Below, in pieces: positions 21,001-29,730 of a stretch of 64,000 nt of DNA. This DNA comes from Aureococcus anophagefferens (Eukaryota > Sar > Pelagophyceae > Pelagomonadales > Pelagomonadaceae). The position numbers and the translations under genes are program-made. The stretch covers positions 516,981 through 580,980 of the forward strand of contig NW_008705562.1 in assembly GCF_000186865.1 (NCBI RefSeq), written 5' to 3'. Positions within the stretch are counted from its first letter, which is position 1. Every line of letters starts with the position of its first letter. The notes below the pieces were generated by a model. That model did no database searches, was not told the origin of the DNA, and saw only the letters and a program-made list of their open reading frames with translations.

Positions 21001-21955
21001 CTCCAGCTCGGTCAAATCGAAGTCGATTCGGCTGATCTTTGGACGGATCGATTGCTCTCATCGAGTTCTCGAAGCACGGCCGAAGAGCCTGTGTCGAAAA
21101 AATCGAATACGTGCACATTCGATTTGCACACAGGCGCGCGCGGGCGACGAGATCACCGTCGCCGGCGAGGCCTTCGCGGCGACGACGGAGAGCACGTGCA
21201 AGTTCACCTACGACGCCGGCGGCTCCGACGTCGTCCCGGCCTTCTTCTACTCGGCGGCCGAGGTCCGCTGTCCGTCGCGCGGCGTCTTTTTGCTTTTCGA
21301 GGCGGTTTTTCGGCCGGCGCGAGTCCGGGCGGCCTCCCGCTCGCGAGCTCCCGGCGGGCCGCCCGGACGAGCCTCTGCGATACGGCGCGGACGCCGTTCG
21401 ATCGAGACCCCGGACCCCGTCGCGCCGTTCCGCAGGCACGCTGCCCGAGGACGCGCCGACGGGCGACTGCGTCGTCGCCGTGGCAAACTACGGCGACGAC
21501 TACAGCGACGCGACGACGCTCGGCGACTACGCCGCCGTGACCTTCGAGATCTACCCGCCCGAGAGCTCGAAGAAGAAGAGCGACGACACGACGGCGATCC
21601 TCGCGCGGGCGCGGCGTCGCGAATCTTCGCCGTTCGAGCGGCCCGCTCGCCGCGGCGCTTCACCGCCGCGTCGCGCCGCCGCGGCAGTTCCGATCTACGC
21701 GCGCTCCTCCCTCGCCACCGCGCCGCGCCGCCGCAGGTCGCGGTCATCATCGCCGCGCTCCTCTTCGCCGCGCTCGTGACAGGCTCCTGCATGTACCTCG
21801 TCGCGCGCGAGAAGGCCGGCAAGCCCCTCTTCATGCCCCTGAGCCAGTCGCCCCTCCACCCCGCGGAGACCGAGCTCGCCCCCCCGGCGTCCGCGTCCGA
21901 GGTCGCCCTCAAGGACGACGTCGACGGCGGCCGCATGTCCACGATCCCGCTGTGA
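18026..21955 (+). CDS. Secreted/receptor-like LRR transmembrane protein, frame broken once
   Basis: The start at 18026 gives a signal peptide (MAWRPWAAFWALVASCVAAS), then a Pro/Ala/Ser-rich linker. Exons I infer: 18026-18467, 18529-18979, 19036-19105, 19152-19450, 19612-20131, 20196-20514, 20642-20796, 20853-20962, 21134-21269, 21436-21602 and 21737-21955. A Cys-rich extracellular region (CDAYEAWDGEGC, YHCHSCGYLVSSCAYC) precedes an LRR N-cap (CLAIPGVVCDVDGYVTD) and about eight plant-type LRRs (LRGELPPVL, LNGSLPSDLF, LTGELPASLTGC). A single membrane span (VIIAALLFAALVTGSCMYL) near the C-terminus is followed by a short tail with no kinase. An 11-bp tandem duplication at 19793-19814 shifts the frame inside exon 5; discounting it, the exon sum is 2877 bp (958 residues). 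Eight of ten introns use GC donors. Confidence 0.75.
19793..19814 (+). repeat. 11-bp tandem duplication causing a frameshift
   Basis: TACGTGACGGA occurs twice in direct succession (19793-19803 and 19804-19814) at the end of the LRR N-cap. The first copy alone leads straight into DMILSDYGLRGELP. The second copy shifts the frame and produces a stop within three codons. No splice sites can remove it. Confidence 0.85.
20971..21133 (+). mobile_element. Introner element, family B (short), in LRR receptor-like gene
   Basis: The 163-bp copy is flanked by GCGCGCGC duplications (20963-20970 and 21134-21141). Ends are CTGTGTGGAAATC and the inverse of CTGTGTGCAAATC. Intron 20963-21133 is GC-AG. The core has TTCGGCTGATCTTTGGACGG and the copy lacks about 40 bp found in other B elements. 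Confidence 0.9.
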
Positions 21956-22256
21956 GACCGCGGCGAGTCGAGTCGAGAACACGACTCGCCCCTGTAGTGG
22001 CGCCTCCCCCCTGCCTTGATGCCTCCTCCGTTGCCCCCTCTGTCGTGTTCGTTGGCTAAATGCTCTGGACTTCATGGCGGGGAAGGTGGAAATTACACTT
22101 GAAGTTACACTAGCAAACTTGAAGTAAAAGCAAACTTGAAAAAAAATTTAGTTGCTCTCGCAACTTCATTTCCTTCTGGCGCAGCAATTTTCGAGTTAGC
22201 CTCAATTGGGTCTCGAACCGAGTCTGAGAATCGTGTTCGAGGTCGTGGGTTCGGAA
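21956..22256. other. Intergenic, AT-richer than surroundings
   Basis: The stretch between the LRR gene stop and the tRNA gene is noticeably less GC-rich. It contains a short direct repeat of the AAACTTGAAGTA type around 22095-22145. No coding sequence is supported. Confidence 0.5.
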
Positions 22257-22328
22257 GGGCTTGTGGTCTAGTGGTAGGATTCCTGTTTTGGGTACAGGAG
22301 ATCTCGGGTTCGAACCCCGACTGGCCCC
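22257..22328 (+). tRNA. tRNA-Pro(UGG)
   Basis: The 72-nt sequence folds as a standard cloverleaf. The acceptor 5' strand GGGCTTG pairs with CTGGCCC (one T-T mismatch). The D arm contains GGTCTAGTGGTAGGA (A box). The anticodon stem CCTGT/ACAGG encloses TTTGGGT, giving anticodon TGG. The T arm TCGGG-TTCGAAC-CCCGA is the B box. There is no intron and no encoded CCA. A run of nine T follows immediately and is a pol III terminator. Confidence 0.95.
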
Positions 22329-22338
22329 TTTTTTTTTT
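22329..22338 (+). terminator. Pol III oligo-T terminator of tRNA-Pro
   Basis: A run of nine T follows the last tRNA base directly, as expected for RNA polymerase III termination. Confidence 0.85.
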
Positions 22339-22596
22339 ATTTTACAGACGGGGTAATACAATAGAACGACAGACAATAGAACGACAGAGGCGACGCAGGC
22401 GACGACTCCATTGTCTTTTGACGACGCGGGTGGCGAAATGAATGGATTCAGAGATGTGAGGCAATTATGGTCCTCATCGCATGAATGTGCGCCGTCGTCG
22501 TCCAAACGCTGCTCTAGCAGCGAACTGCGCTGTTCTATCGTCGCGTCGGTGGCCCGCAACGTCGTCTGAACGCTGCTTGACGCAGTGCGACGCGCC

Positions 22597-23295
22597 ATGC
22601 CGACGCCCATCGAGCTGAAGCTCTCCGAAACATGCGCGATCACCGTCTTCACGGAGTCCGGCGCCGAGACCGGCGCCGACGACCCGACGTCGCGCGAGGT
22701 CTGGCCGGCGGGGTACGCCGCCGCAATGGAGCTCCTCGCGATCGCGGACGAGCGAGGCGGCTCGCTCGAAGGGCTCGCCGTAACGGAGCTCGGGTGCGGG
22801 AGCGGCGTCGCGTCGCTGGCGGCATCCCGCCTCGGCGCGGCGGTCCACGCCGCGGACGTCGAGGCGACGGCGCTCCAATTGCTCGAGCTCGGCGCGGAAG
22901 CGTCGGGCAGCCGCGTACGCGCGCACGTACTCGACGCCACGGACGGCGACGCCCTGGACGCGTTCTTCGCGCGGACGGCGCCGGACCTCGTCGTCGTCGC
23001 GGACCTGCTCTACGACCAGACGATCGCCGCGAAGCTCGGCGAAGCGCTCGCGAGGCACTGCCCGCCGCTGCCGCTCCTGTTGGTCGACCCGGGCCGCACG
23101 CACGGGCGGCGCCGCTTCCTGGAGACCTTCTCGCCCGACGACTTCTTCGCCTACGTCTTCGAGCCCGTGCCGGCGGCGCGGCAGTCGCCGACGTTCCGCG
23201 GCGAGCCCGCGCCGCCCTCCGCCTCGCTCGGTCGCCTCGGCGTGAATCTCGACGGGCTGCGACATAAGGACCCCGGGAGAAGTCCCGGGAGCTAA
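22597..23295 (+). CDS. METTL/FAM86-type class I methyltransferase, 232 aa
   Basis: Start at ATG 22597. The N-terminal half contains REVWPAGYAAAMELL, equivalent to the conserved VWpag/a motif before the SAM site in the Methyltransf_16 family. Motif I follows (VTELGCGSGVASLAASRLGA) and then the acidic VHAADVEATAL. PDLVVVADLLYDQTI corresponds to the post-II DxxY motif of protein-lysine methyltransferases. Length is typical of these small enzymes. Substrate unknown. A hairpin of seven base pairs (CCCGGGA/TCCCGGG, 23271-23290) overlaps the last codons. Confidence 0.8.
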   Translation: MPTPIELKLSETCAITVFTESGAETGADDPTSREVWPAGYAAAMELLAIADERGGSLEGLAVTELGCGSGVASLAASRLGAAVHAADVEATALQLLELGAEASGSRVRAHVLDATDGDALDAFFARTAPDLVVVADLLYDQTIAAKLGEALARHCPPLPLLLVDPGRTHGRRRFLETFSPDDFFAYVFEPVPAARQSPTFRGEPAPPSASLGRLGVNLDGLRHKDPGRSPGS

Positions 23296-23517
23296 AGGCA
23301 CGTTGGGCTCGCCGCGGCATAGACCGGACCCGCGCCGAGGAGGCGGAGCAGCCAGCGCCGCCCACAGAGCGATCGTCCCGAGGGCGCCGAAACGGCCGAG
23401 GGCGCCACTTACCTTACACTTACCCGGTCCCCCCTCCAGTCATGATCACGGCGCGGCTTCAACGTTGAACCGAGCAATTTGTGTGAACCCCTGTCAACCG
23501 GCAATGGGCAGCATCCC

Positions 23518-25446
23518 ATGAAGCTCGCCCTCCTCATCATCGCCCTCACAACAGCGAAACCACAACAACGAAAGAAAAAGCCGCCGCGCAGCACGACACC
23601 GCAACCGTGCCCGCGAAGAACGCACCACGCGACGAACACGACCTACGTGCCCTACCGCCCCATACAACGAGGCGCCTGCACCTACGATCCGCACGCCTGC
23701 GCCGCGCTCGATGGCGTCGCGACGCCGCAGCCCATCGCGGCGACGCGCCAGGACGCGCTGCCGGCGGAGTTCCCCGCCGTCGACGCGGCCGAGGTCGGCG
23801 CGAACCGCGCGTACGACTGGGCGTCGCGGGCGCAGCTCCGGCGCGGCTGCGTCGGCGACGGCGGCAACGCGACGCGCTGGGCGGCCATCGTGGCGCGCGC
23901 CGCCGCGAACAAGCGCGCGCTCGCGCGCGGCGCCAGAGACGTGGCGCCCGTGCGCGTGCTCGTCCTCGGCGGGTCCGTGACTCTCGGCACGCATTGCGAC
24001 TTCGACCCGGGCAGCCCGCCGCGCGCGGCCTGCGCGTTCCCGCAGCGGCTCGCGACGCATCTCGACGCGGCCTACGGACCGGGCGCCGTCGAGGTCGTGG
24101 TCCGGGCCATGTCGGGCACGGGGAGCGGGCCGGCGTCGAAGACCCGGCGGATCATCGACGCGGCCGCGACGACGGACCTGCTGATCCTCGACTACGCGAT
24201 CAACGACGCCGTCGTGGCCACGGCCAAGACCTACGACGTCGACGACGTCGCGGGCCTGCCGGAGGCCAAGGCCGTGCGCCAGTCGACGGAGGTGCTGCTC
24301 CGCGTCTTCACCGAGGCCGGCGCGCACGTCGCCGTGTTGTGCACCTTCTACGTGCCCCTGTCGCCCGCGTCCTGGACCCACTGGCTCAAGCCCGACGCGC
24401 GGGGCCACGCGGCGAGCGACGGGTCGCCGACGTTCACCTTCGTGGCCTGCGCGACGGAGGACGAGCTGCGCCGCGCGAACCGGCTCCACTACGCGTACCA
24501 GGACATCGTCGCGCCCGTCGCGCGGCGCTACGGCGCGTCGCTCGTGAGCTACCGCGACGCCTTCTGGCCGGACGTCGCGGCGCCGCCGCACGTCGCCTAC
24601 TGGTACAACACGCGCGCGGAGCACGAGACGTGCGGCCGCTACGGCGGGCCCTTCCGCCAGGACCCGCACCCGACCTACGAGGACCACCAGCTCATCGCGG
24701 ACGTGCTCTGGTACCACTGGCTCCAGCACGCGGCGGCGGCCCACTGCGCGCGCGACGACGACGGCGCCGACGGGCCCGGCGAGCCCGAGCCGGAGCCGGA
24801 GTTGTCGCCGGAGGAGGCGGCGCCGGCCGACCCGTGCGGCGCGGTCCTCGCGTCCTTCGTCGCGGAGGGGAGCGACGCCGAGTTCCCCGCGGCGCGCCGG
24901 GGCCGCGACTGGCGCTACTACGAGGACCGGCCGGCGAAGCCCGGCTGGATCGGCCAGGCCCGGGAGCGGTCCCAGCGGCGCGAGCTCGGGCCGGTCTCGG
25001 CGTCCCGCGGCGGCGACGAGTTTCGAGAGCGTTCGACCGGGAACACGACGAAACGATTTTCGAGAGCCTTCGGCCGGGAAAACGATGAAACACTCCCTAG
25101 GTTGGTCTTCCGCCTGCCCTGCGGCGACGGCCCGATCCGGCTGACGATCCTCCGGTCCTACGCGTCCGTGGGCAGCGCGCAGGTCCGCGTCTCGCCGCCG
25201 CGCGCGCCGGGCGCCGCACCGGCCGTCGACGTCGACGACGGCGCCGTGACCCTCGTCGACGCGAAATGGGACCGCGGCGAGTCGACCTACGAGACCATCG
25301 ACGTCCCCGCGCCGGCGGCGCGCTGCGGCGCGGGCGCCGCGCGCGACGTCGAGCTCCGCGTGCTGCCCCGCGACGCATCGCGCAAGCTCAAGTTCAAGCT
25401 CGTCGGCCTCGAGGCCTGCGCCGGGCTCGTAAACGCGACGACCTGA
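23518..25446 (+). CDS. Secreted SGNH/GDSL-like hydrolase with C-terminal domain, 605 aa (2 exons)
   Basis: Exons 23518-24989 and 25101-25446 join to 605 residues. The start at 23518 gives a signal peptide (MKLALLIIALTTA); a Lys/Arg/Pro-rich segment follows. The SGNH blocks are VRVLVLGGSVTLGTHC (nucleophile Ser), the Gly region RAMSGTGSGPASKT, DLLILDYAINDA (Asn block) and DPHPTYEDHQL (catalytic Asp/His). It is probably an esterase acting on cell-wall or extracellular polysaccharide; the substrate is unknown. A Glu/Pro linker leads to a C-terminal beta-rich region (VFRLPCGDGPIRLTILRSY) split by a family C-related intron. The intron is 111 bp and stop-free, so reading through it also stays in frame and could yield an isoform. 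Confidence 0.82.
   Translation: MKLALLIIALTTAKPQQRKKKPPRSTTPQPCPRRTHHATNTTYVPYRPIQRGACTYDPHACAALDGVATPQPIAATRQDALPAEFPAVDAAEVGANRAYDWASRAQLRRGCVGDGGNATRWAAIVARAAANKRALARGARDVAPVRVLVLGGSVTLGTHCDFDPGSPPRAACAFPQRLATHLDAAYGPGAVEVVVRAMSGTGSGPASKTRRIIDAAATTDLLILDYAINDAVVATAKTYDVDDVAGLPEAKAVRQSTEVLLRVFTEAGAHVAVLCTFYVPLSPASWTHWLKPDARGHAASDGSPTFTFVACATEDELRRANRLHYAYQDIVAPVARRYGASLVSYRDAFWPDVAAPPHVAYWYNTRAEHETCGRYGGPFRQDPHPTYEDHQLIADVLWYHWLQHAAAAHCARDDDGADGPGEPEPEPELSPEEAAPADPCGAVLASFVAEGSDAEFPAARRGRDWRYYEDRPAKPGWIGQARERSQRRELGPVSASRGGDEFRERSTGNTTKRFSRAFGRENDETLPRLVFRLPCGDGPIRLTILRSYASVGSAQVRVSPPRAPGAAPAVDVDDGAVTLVDAKWDRGESTYETIDVPAPAARCGAGAARDVELRVLPRDASRKLKFKLVGLEACAGLVNATT
24998..25100 (+). mobile_element. 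Introner element, family C-related, with internal duplication
   Basis: The element starts CGGCGTCCCGCGG, matching the family C start CAGCGTCCTGCGG. It then carries two successive copies of the family C centre (TTTCGAGAG...GGGAACACGACGAAAC and TTTTCGAGAG...GGGAAAACGATGAAAC) and ends TAG. Flanks GCCGGTCT (24990-24997) and GTTGGTCT (25101-25108) match at 6 of 8 positions. The intron 24990-25100 is GC-AG. Confidence 0.75.
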
Positions 25447-25599
25447 GCAAAAGCGCATCGGAGGGGGGGGGGGGCGCCTCCGAGGCTGGCGTGTCGGCAG
25501 AAGTATGGTAGAGTTTTTTATTGCCTTTTTAATTGAAGAAGGCTTGCAGTGCCGAAACTCGGGCTGCCAATCTGGGCTGCCGCAATCTGCTGCCACACG

Positions 25600-27209
25600 A
25601 TGAGCGCTCGCTACTATCCTCGAGATCGAAGCCCGCCGCGCCGCGACCGGAGCCCGCCGCGGCGCTTCGGCCGGAGCCGGAGCCGCGAGCGCCGCCGGAG
25701 CCCGGAGCGGGGCGGCCCCGCCGGCCCGCGCTACTACCCGCGGCCGCGGCGGTCGCCGTCGCCGCGGCGCGCGCGCCGCGTCCCGCCGGGCCCGCGGCCC
25801 CCGCCGTCGCCCCGCGGCCCGAGCCGGCCGGAGAGCAGCACGGAGCGCGCCATCCGCTGGAACAAGGCCCTCTCGTCGCCGCGCGCGACGTCGGAGTCGA
25901 TCCTGGACCTCGCGGACTTCGCGGGCGCGCGGCTCAACGCGGTCAACGTCGCGACGGCGATTCACCGCCTCGGCCGCCTCGGCAAGCGCGAGACCGACGC
26001 ACGCCTGCGGCGCCTGCTCGCGCTCGCGCGCGAGCGCATCGGCGCGGAGACGTGGGCGCCCCGGCACCTGTCGAACGTGTGCTGGGGCCTCGCGAAGATG
26101 GGCGTCGACGACGCGCCGCTCTTCGGCGCCGTCGCGGCGGCCGCGCTGGCGGTCCTCGACGACTTCAACGACCAGGCGGCGAGCAACACGGTCTGGAGCT
26201 TCGCGACGGCGGGCGAGAAGGCGCCCGCGCTCTTCGACGCCGTCGCGCGCTGGGCCGCGCCGCGCGTCGCGACGATCCGGGAGCAGGCCCTGACGAACAT
26301 GCTCTGGGCCTTCGCGCACGCCGGCGCCGCGGCGAGCGCGCCGCTCTTCGCGGCCGTCGCGGACGACGGCCGCGCGCTCGCGTTCTCGGTCCGCGGCCGC
26401 GCGATCGTCTGCTGGGCCTTCGCGACCGTCGGCGCGCCGGCGAAGCGCATGCTCGAGCGCATCGCCGACGAGTACCTCTTCGGCGCCTATTAAGCGTTAC
26501 GTTCCCCGCCCGATCCCCACCGTCAATCGTCACGCTTATTTTGCACCGAACAGGTACCCCGTGGACGAGGCCGCGGCGAGAGACCTATCCGACGTGGCCT
26601 GGGCGCTCGCCGTCGGCGGCGTGGCCGCGCCGAAGTTCTTCGAGCGCGCCGAGGCCGTCGTCGAGACGCGCGTCGCCGCGCGCGTCCGCCGGCGTCCGGG
26701 AAACCGGGCGGCCCGAGAAACCTCCGTTTCGTAGGTTCTCGCAGCACCAGCTCGCGCAGCTCCACGTCGTGCGGCTCGCCGTCGCCGGCGCGGGCGGGAC
26801 GTTCGCGGAGGCGCTCGCGCCGCGGCTCGCGCGCGCGTACGCCGCGTACCGGGCCGTCGCCGTGGAGCGCGCGGGCGCGGCGGCGCTCGCCGCGTCCGAG
26901 GCGCTCGAGGGCCTGGGCTGGGCCCACGACCGGGGCCTCGAGGCCGGCGACTCGGGCGTCGTCGTCGACTACGTGCGCCGCGACCGGAGCCGCGGCGCCG
27001 CGCCCCACGACCCGGCGCTCGAGGGCAGCGTGGGCTTCCTCCTCGCGCCGCGCCGCGGCGGCGAGGCGCGCTTCCTCGAGGCCCTCCTCGCGGCCCGGGG
27101 CTGGTCCATCGCGACGCTCGCGACGGACGAGTGGCCCGCGGACGCCGCGGACCGGACCGCGTACCTCAAGCGGCGCCTCGCGGAGTTCGACGAGCGGTGG
27201 CTGCTCTAG
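25600..27209 (+). CDS. FAST/OPR-like RNA-binding protein with RAP-like C-terminus, 490 aa (3 exons)
   Basis: Exons 25600-26471, 26554-26679 and 26735-27209 join to 490 residues. The first 90 residues are an SR/RS-rich, Pro-rich tail (RDRSPPRRDRSPPRR). A set of about 35-residue helical repeats follows with recurring NVCWGLAKMG, NTVWSFATAG, NMLWAFAHAG, IVCWAFATVG and DVAWALAVGG. That is the WxfAt pattern of FAST-kinase-like and algal OPR/heptatricopeptide RNA-binding proteins. The C-terminus (WSIATLATDEWP...RTAYLKRRLAEF) resembles a RAP domain. It probably handles organelle RNA, although the SR tail suggests a nuclear location and no clear transit peptide is seen. Intron 1 is 82 bp GT-AG, intron 2 is 55 bp GC-AG. 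Confidence 0.75.
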
Positions 27210-27218
27210 CTCGAACTC

Positions 27219-29552
27219 TTAGTCTTCGTCGAAGCACACGTCGTCGTCGTCGTCCTCCTCGAAGCCCTCGTCGCCGTAGTCGTCGCCGTCGTCGTCGGCC
27301 TTGTCGAGCGCCGCGTCGACGACGGCCTCGACGGCCGCGTCGTCGGGCTCCGGCGGCGGCGACGGCACGGCGGCGGCGGGCTCCGGCGGCGCGAGCGCGG
27401 GCGCGGGCTCGGGCTCGGGCGGCGCGACGACCGGCTCGGGCTCGGGCGGCGCGACGACCGGCTCGGGCTCGGGCGGCGCGACGACCGGCTCGGGCTCGGG
27501 CTCGGGCTCGGGCGCCGCGACGACCGGCTCGTCACCGCCCTCCTCCTCGAACTCCTCGACGGCCTCCTCGTACTCGGGCTCGTCCTCGACGGGCTCCTCG
27601 GCGATCGGCGGCTCCGCGGGCTCCACGGCCGCGGGTTCCTTGCGGAACGACTCGTCGGCTTCGAAGTCGTCGAAGGAGTCCTCGTAGTCGCCCTCGCCGT
27701 AGTCGTCCTCGACGGGCTCCGGCTCGGGCTCGGGCTCGGGCTCCGGCTCGGGTTCCGGCGCGGCGACGACGGGCGCCGGCTCCGGCGCGACGACGGGCTC
27801 CGGCGCGACGGCGGGCTCCGGCGCGACGACGGGTTCCGGCGCGACGACGGGCTCCGGCGCGACGACGGGCTCCGGCGCGACGGCGGGCTTTTCGACGACC
27901 TCCTCGACGACGAGCTTGATGTACATGGCCTTGACGGCGGTCTCCTGGTCGCCGTCGTCGTAGTCGATGTCGTAGAGGCCCCCGACGTCGGACGTGATGA
28001 CGCCGCGGTACCACTCGGCGCCGCCCTCGAAGCGCGCCTCGACGCGCGCGCCGACCGCGAAGACCGCCTCGGGCGCCTCGGGCGCCGCCGGCTCGGGCTC
28101 CGGCTCCGGCGGCGCGACCGCGGGCGCGACCGCCGCCGCCGCCGGCGTGTCCGCGGCGGCGCGCTTCCGGAGCGCGTCGAGGCCCCGGTCCAGGGCGTCG
28201 TCGTCGTCCCTGAGCGGCGACGGGTGCTCCTCGGTCTGGTCGTCGTCGCCGACGACGAGCGGCGGCACCGCCGGTGCGGCGCCGCCGCCCATGAGGTTCG
28301 CGAAGCGGTCCTCGAGCCAGGACTCGTCGTAGCCCCCGGCGCCGGCCCGGCGCGGCTTCTTGCCCAGCGCCGCGAAGGACGGCGCGCGGTGCTTGCGCTG
28401 CGCGCGGTCCGGACTCTTGGCCCTCGCGGGGCTCTTGACCTGGCCGTCCTCGTCGAAGGGCGGCAGGAGCGCCGTCGTGTAGCTGTCGAGGAGCTTCTCG
28501 TGGCCCCGCAGCGCGCCGCTGTGGTCGTCGGACGGCCGGGGCAGCTTGCCGAGGTCGCGGTGCGCGCGCGCGGCCTGCTGCTTGAGGAATTTGTCCGTCC
28601 GCGCCTTCTTCCTCCGCTGGCGCGCGCGCTGCGCGCTCAGCGCCTTGGGGCCCGGCGGCGACGCGTTCTTCGGCGGCGAGTGCTTCGGGGACGCGGGCTC
28701 GAGCGTCGACTTGGCCACGTAGTGCTCCGTGGGGAAGTAGACCTTCTCGAAGGTCTCGCCCTCGCGGCCCTCGACGTCCTCGTCGAGGATCGCGTCCCAG
28801 TCGTCGGCCTCGGCGCGCGCGCCGGCCGCGGGCGACGGCGGCGCCGCGGGGGCTTTGTCCGGCGCCTTGGCGGCGCCCGTGTCCAGGGGCGCGAGCTTGT
28901 CGCGGACGCGGCGGGGCTCGCCGCCGCGCGCGTCCGCGCGCGCCTTGCGCTCCGCGCGCCGCTCCGCGAGCTCGGCCTCGTAGGCCGCGACGGCGTCGTC
29001 GGCGGCCTTGGCGGCGGCGGCCTCGGCGTAGGCGCGGTGCCGGTACTCGATGGCGAGCCGCTCGTCCTTCTCGCTCCAGGGCAGCTCGTCGCGCTTCGTC
29101 GCGAACGACTTCACCTGCCGCGAGTCCTTGACCTCCTCGCCGCGGAGCATGGCCGTCCAGTGCTTCGCCAGCACCGTGGGCCGCAGGGGGCCGTTGTCCA
29201 CGCGGAAGTCGTCGGCGGGCTGCGCCGGGACCTCGGCGCCGCCGGGCCAGTCGCGCTCGAGGAGCTGCCGCGGCGGCGGCCGCCGCTTCCGCCGCCGCGG
29301 CGGCGCGCGGTACTGGATGAGCGGCAGGATGTTCTTCTTCTTCGGCGGCGCGCCCCGGGCCGGCGCCTTGGGCCCGAGGCTCGCGTGGCTGAGGCTCGCG
29401 AGCTGCTTCTGGCCCAGGCCGCTCCCGGCGGCGGACGTCGACGGCGCCGACGCGCTCTGGGACAGGTAGGGCGCGTGCTGGGCGCCGCCGCCGCCGAAGA
29501 TGCTCGACCGCCCGCCGCCGCCGCCGACGAGGACGACGACGCCCGCCGTCAT
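27219..29552 (-). CDS. Large acidic protein with Tudor-like domain and EP-rich repeats, 777 aa
   Basis: Intronless from ATG 29552. The N-terminal half is basic and contains coiled-coil-prone segments. A compact domain near residues 530-580 (FAVGARVEARFEGGAEWYRGVIT..YDIDYDDGDQE) has the Tudor/Agenet pattern that binds methylated or protein ligands. It is followed by low-complexity tandem repeats of VAPEPV and PEPEPEPE and an acidic tail. The second half of the N-terminal part has Ser-Pro sites (SPKHSPPK, SPARAKSP) suited to phosphorylation. Function unknown; a chromatin or ciliary scaffold role is possible. It converges on the FAST/RAP-like gene with 9 bp between stops. Confidence 0.7.
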   Translation of the reverse strand: MTAGVVVLVGGGGGRSSIFGGGGAQHAPYLSQSASAPSTSAAGSGLGQKQLASLSHASLGPKAPARGAPPKKKNILPLIQYRAPPRRRKRRPPPRQLLERDWPGGAEVPAQPADDFRVDNGPLRPTVLAKHWTAMLRGEEVKDSRQVKSFATKRDELPWSEKDERLAIEYRHRAYAEAAAAKAADDAVAAYEAELAERRAERKARADARGGEPRRVRDKLAPLDTGAAKAPDKAPAAPPSPAAGARAEADDWDAILDEDVEGREGETFEKVYFPTEHYVAKSTLEPASPKHSPPKNASPPGPKALSAQRARQRRKKARTDKFLKQQAARAHRDLGKLPRPSDDHSGALRGHEKLLDSYTTALLPPFDEDGQVKSPARAKSPDRAQRKHRAPSFAALGKKPRRAGAGGYDESWLEDRFANLMGGGAAPAVPPLVVGDDDQTEEHPSPLRDDDDALDRGLDALRKRAAADTPAAAAVAPAVAPPEPEPEPAAPEAPEAVFAVGARVEARFEGGAEWYRGVITSDVGGLYDIDYDDGDQETAVKAMYIKLVVEEVVEKPAVAPEPVVAPEPVVAPEPVVAPEPAVAPEPVVAPEPAPVVAAPEPEPEPEPEPEPEPVEDDYGEGDYEDSFDDFEADESFRKEPAAVEPAEPPIAEEPVEDEPEYEEAVEEFEEEGGDEPVVAAPEPEPEPEPVVAPPEPEPVVAPPEPEPVVAPPEPEPAPALAPPEPAAAVPSPPPEPDDAAVEAVVDAALDKADDDGDDYGDEGFEEDDDDDVCFDED
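27400..27900 (-). repeat. Coding minisatellites (Pro-Glu repeats)
   Basis: Two blocks encode near-identical tandem peptides, about 27410-27520 (VVAPPEPEP) and about 27720-27890 (VVAPEP). The 18-bp period CGGGCTCCGGCGCGACGA is visible on the plus strand. Length variation between alleles is likely. Confidence 0.85.
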
Positions 29553-29730
29553 GGCGGTGTCGTCCCGGCGCGGTCCGGGCTGCCTCCAACAACAGCGCCC
29601 CCCTCGGCGGCTAAAAAGCAGTGAACAATTGTTCACAATCGGGTGCAACGTCAAGAATCTGATTTACGTGAAAGCGCGTTGAGACGAGGCCCCCAGGGTG
29701 GGACGCTGCCCGCCGGGCTCGTGGGCCGCC

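Noticed and set aside
22200..22256. tRNA-like sequence just upstream of tRNA-Pro (GGTCTCGAACC, GTGGGTTCG)
   Set aside because: Parts resemble anticodon and T-arm sequence but the 3' half is replaced by the start of tRNA-Pro; no cloverleaf can be formed.
23494..26319. Open frame of 941 codons on the minus strand
   Set aside because: It spans two plus-strand genes and their spacer and is dominated by Arg, Ala and Val; the plus strand has clear SGNH and repeat motifs.
27131..27919. Arg/Pro/Ala-only frame over the Pro-Glu repeats
   Set aside because: It is the shadow of the acidic VAPEP repeats on the opposite strand.
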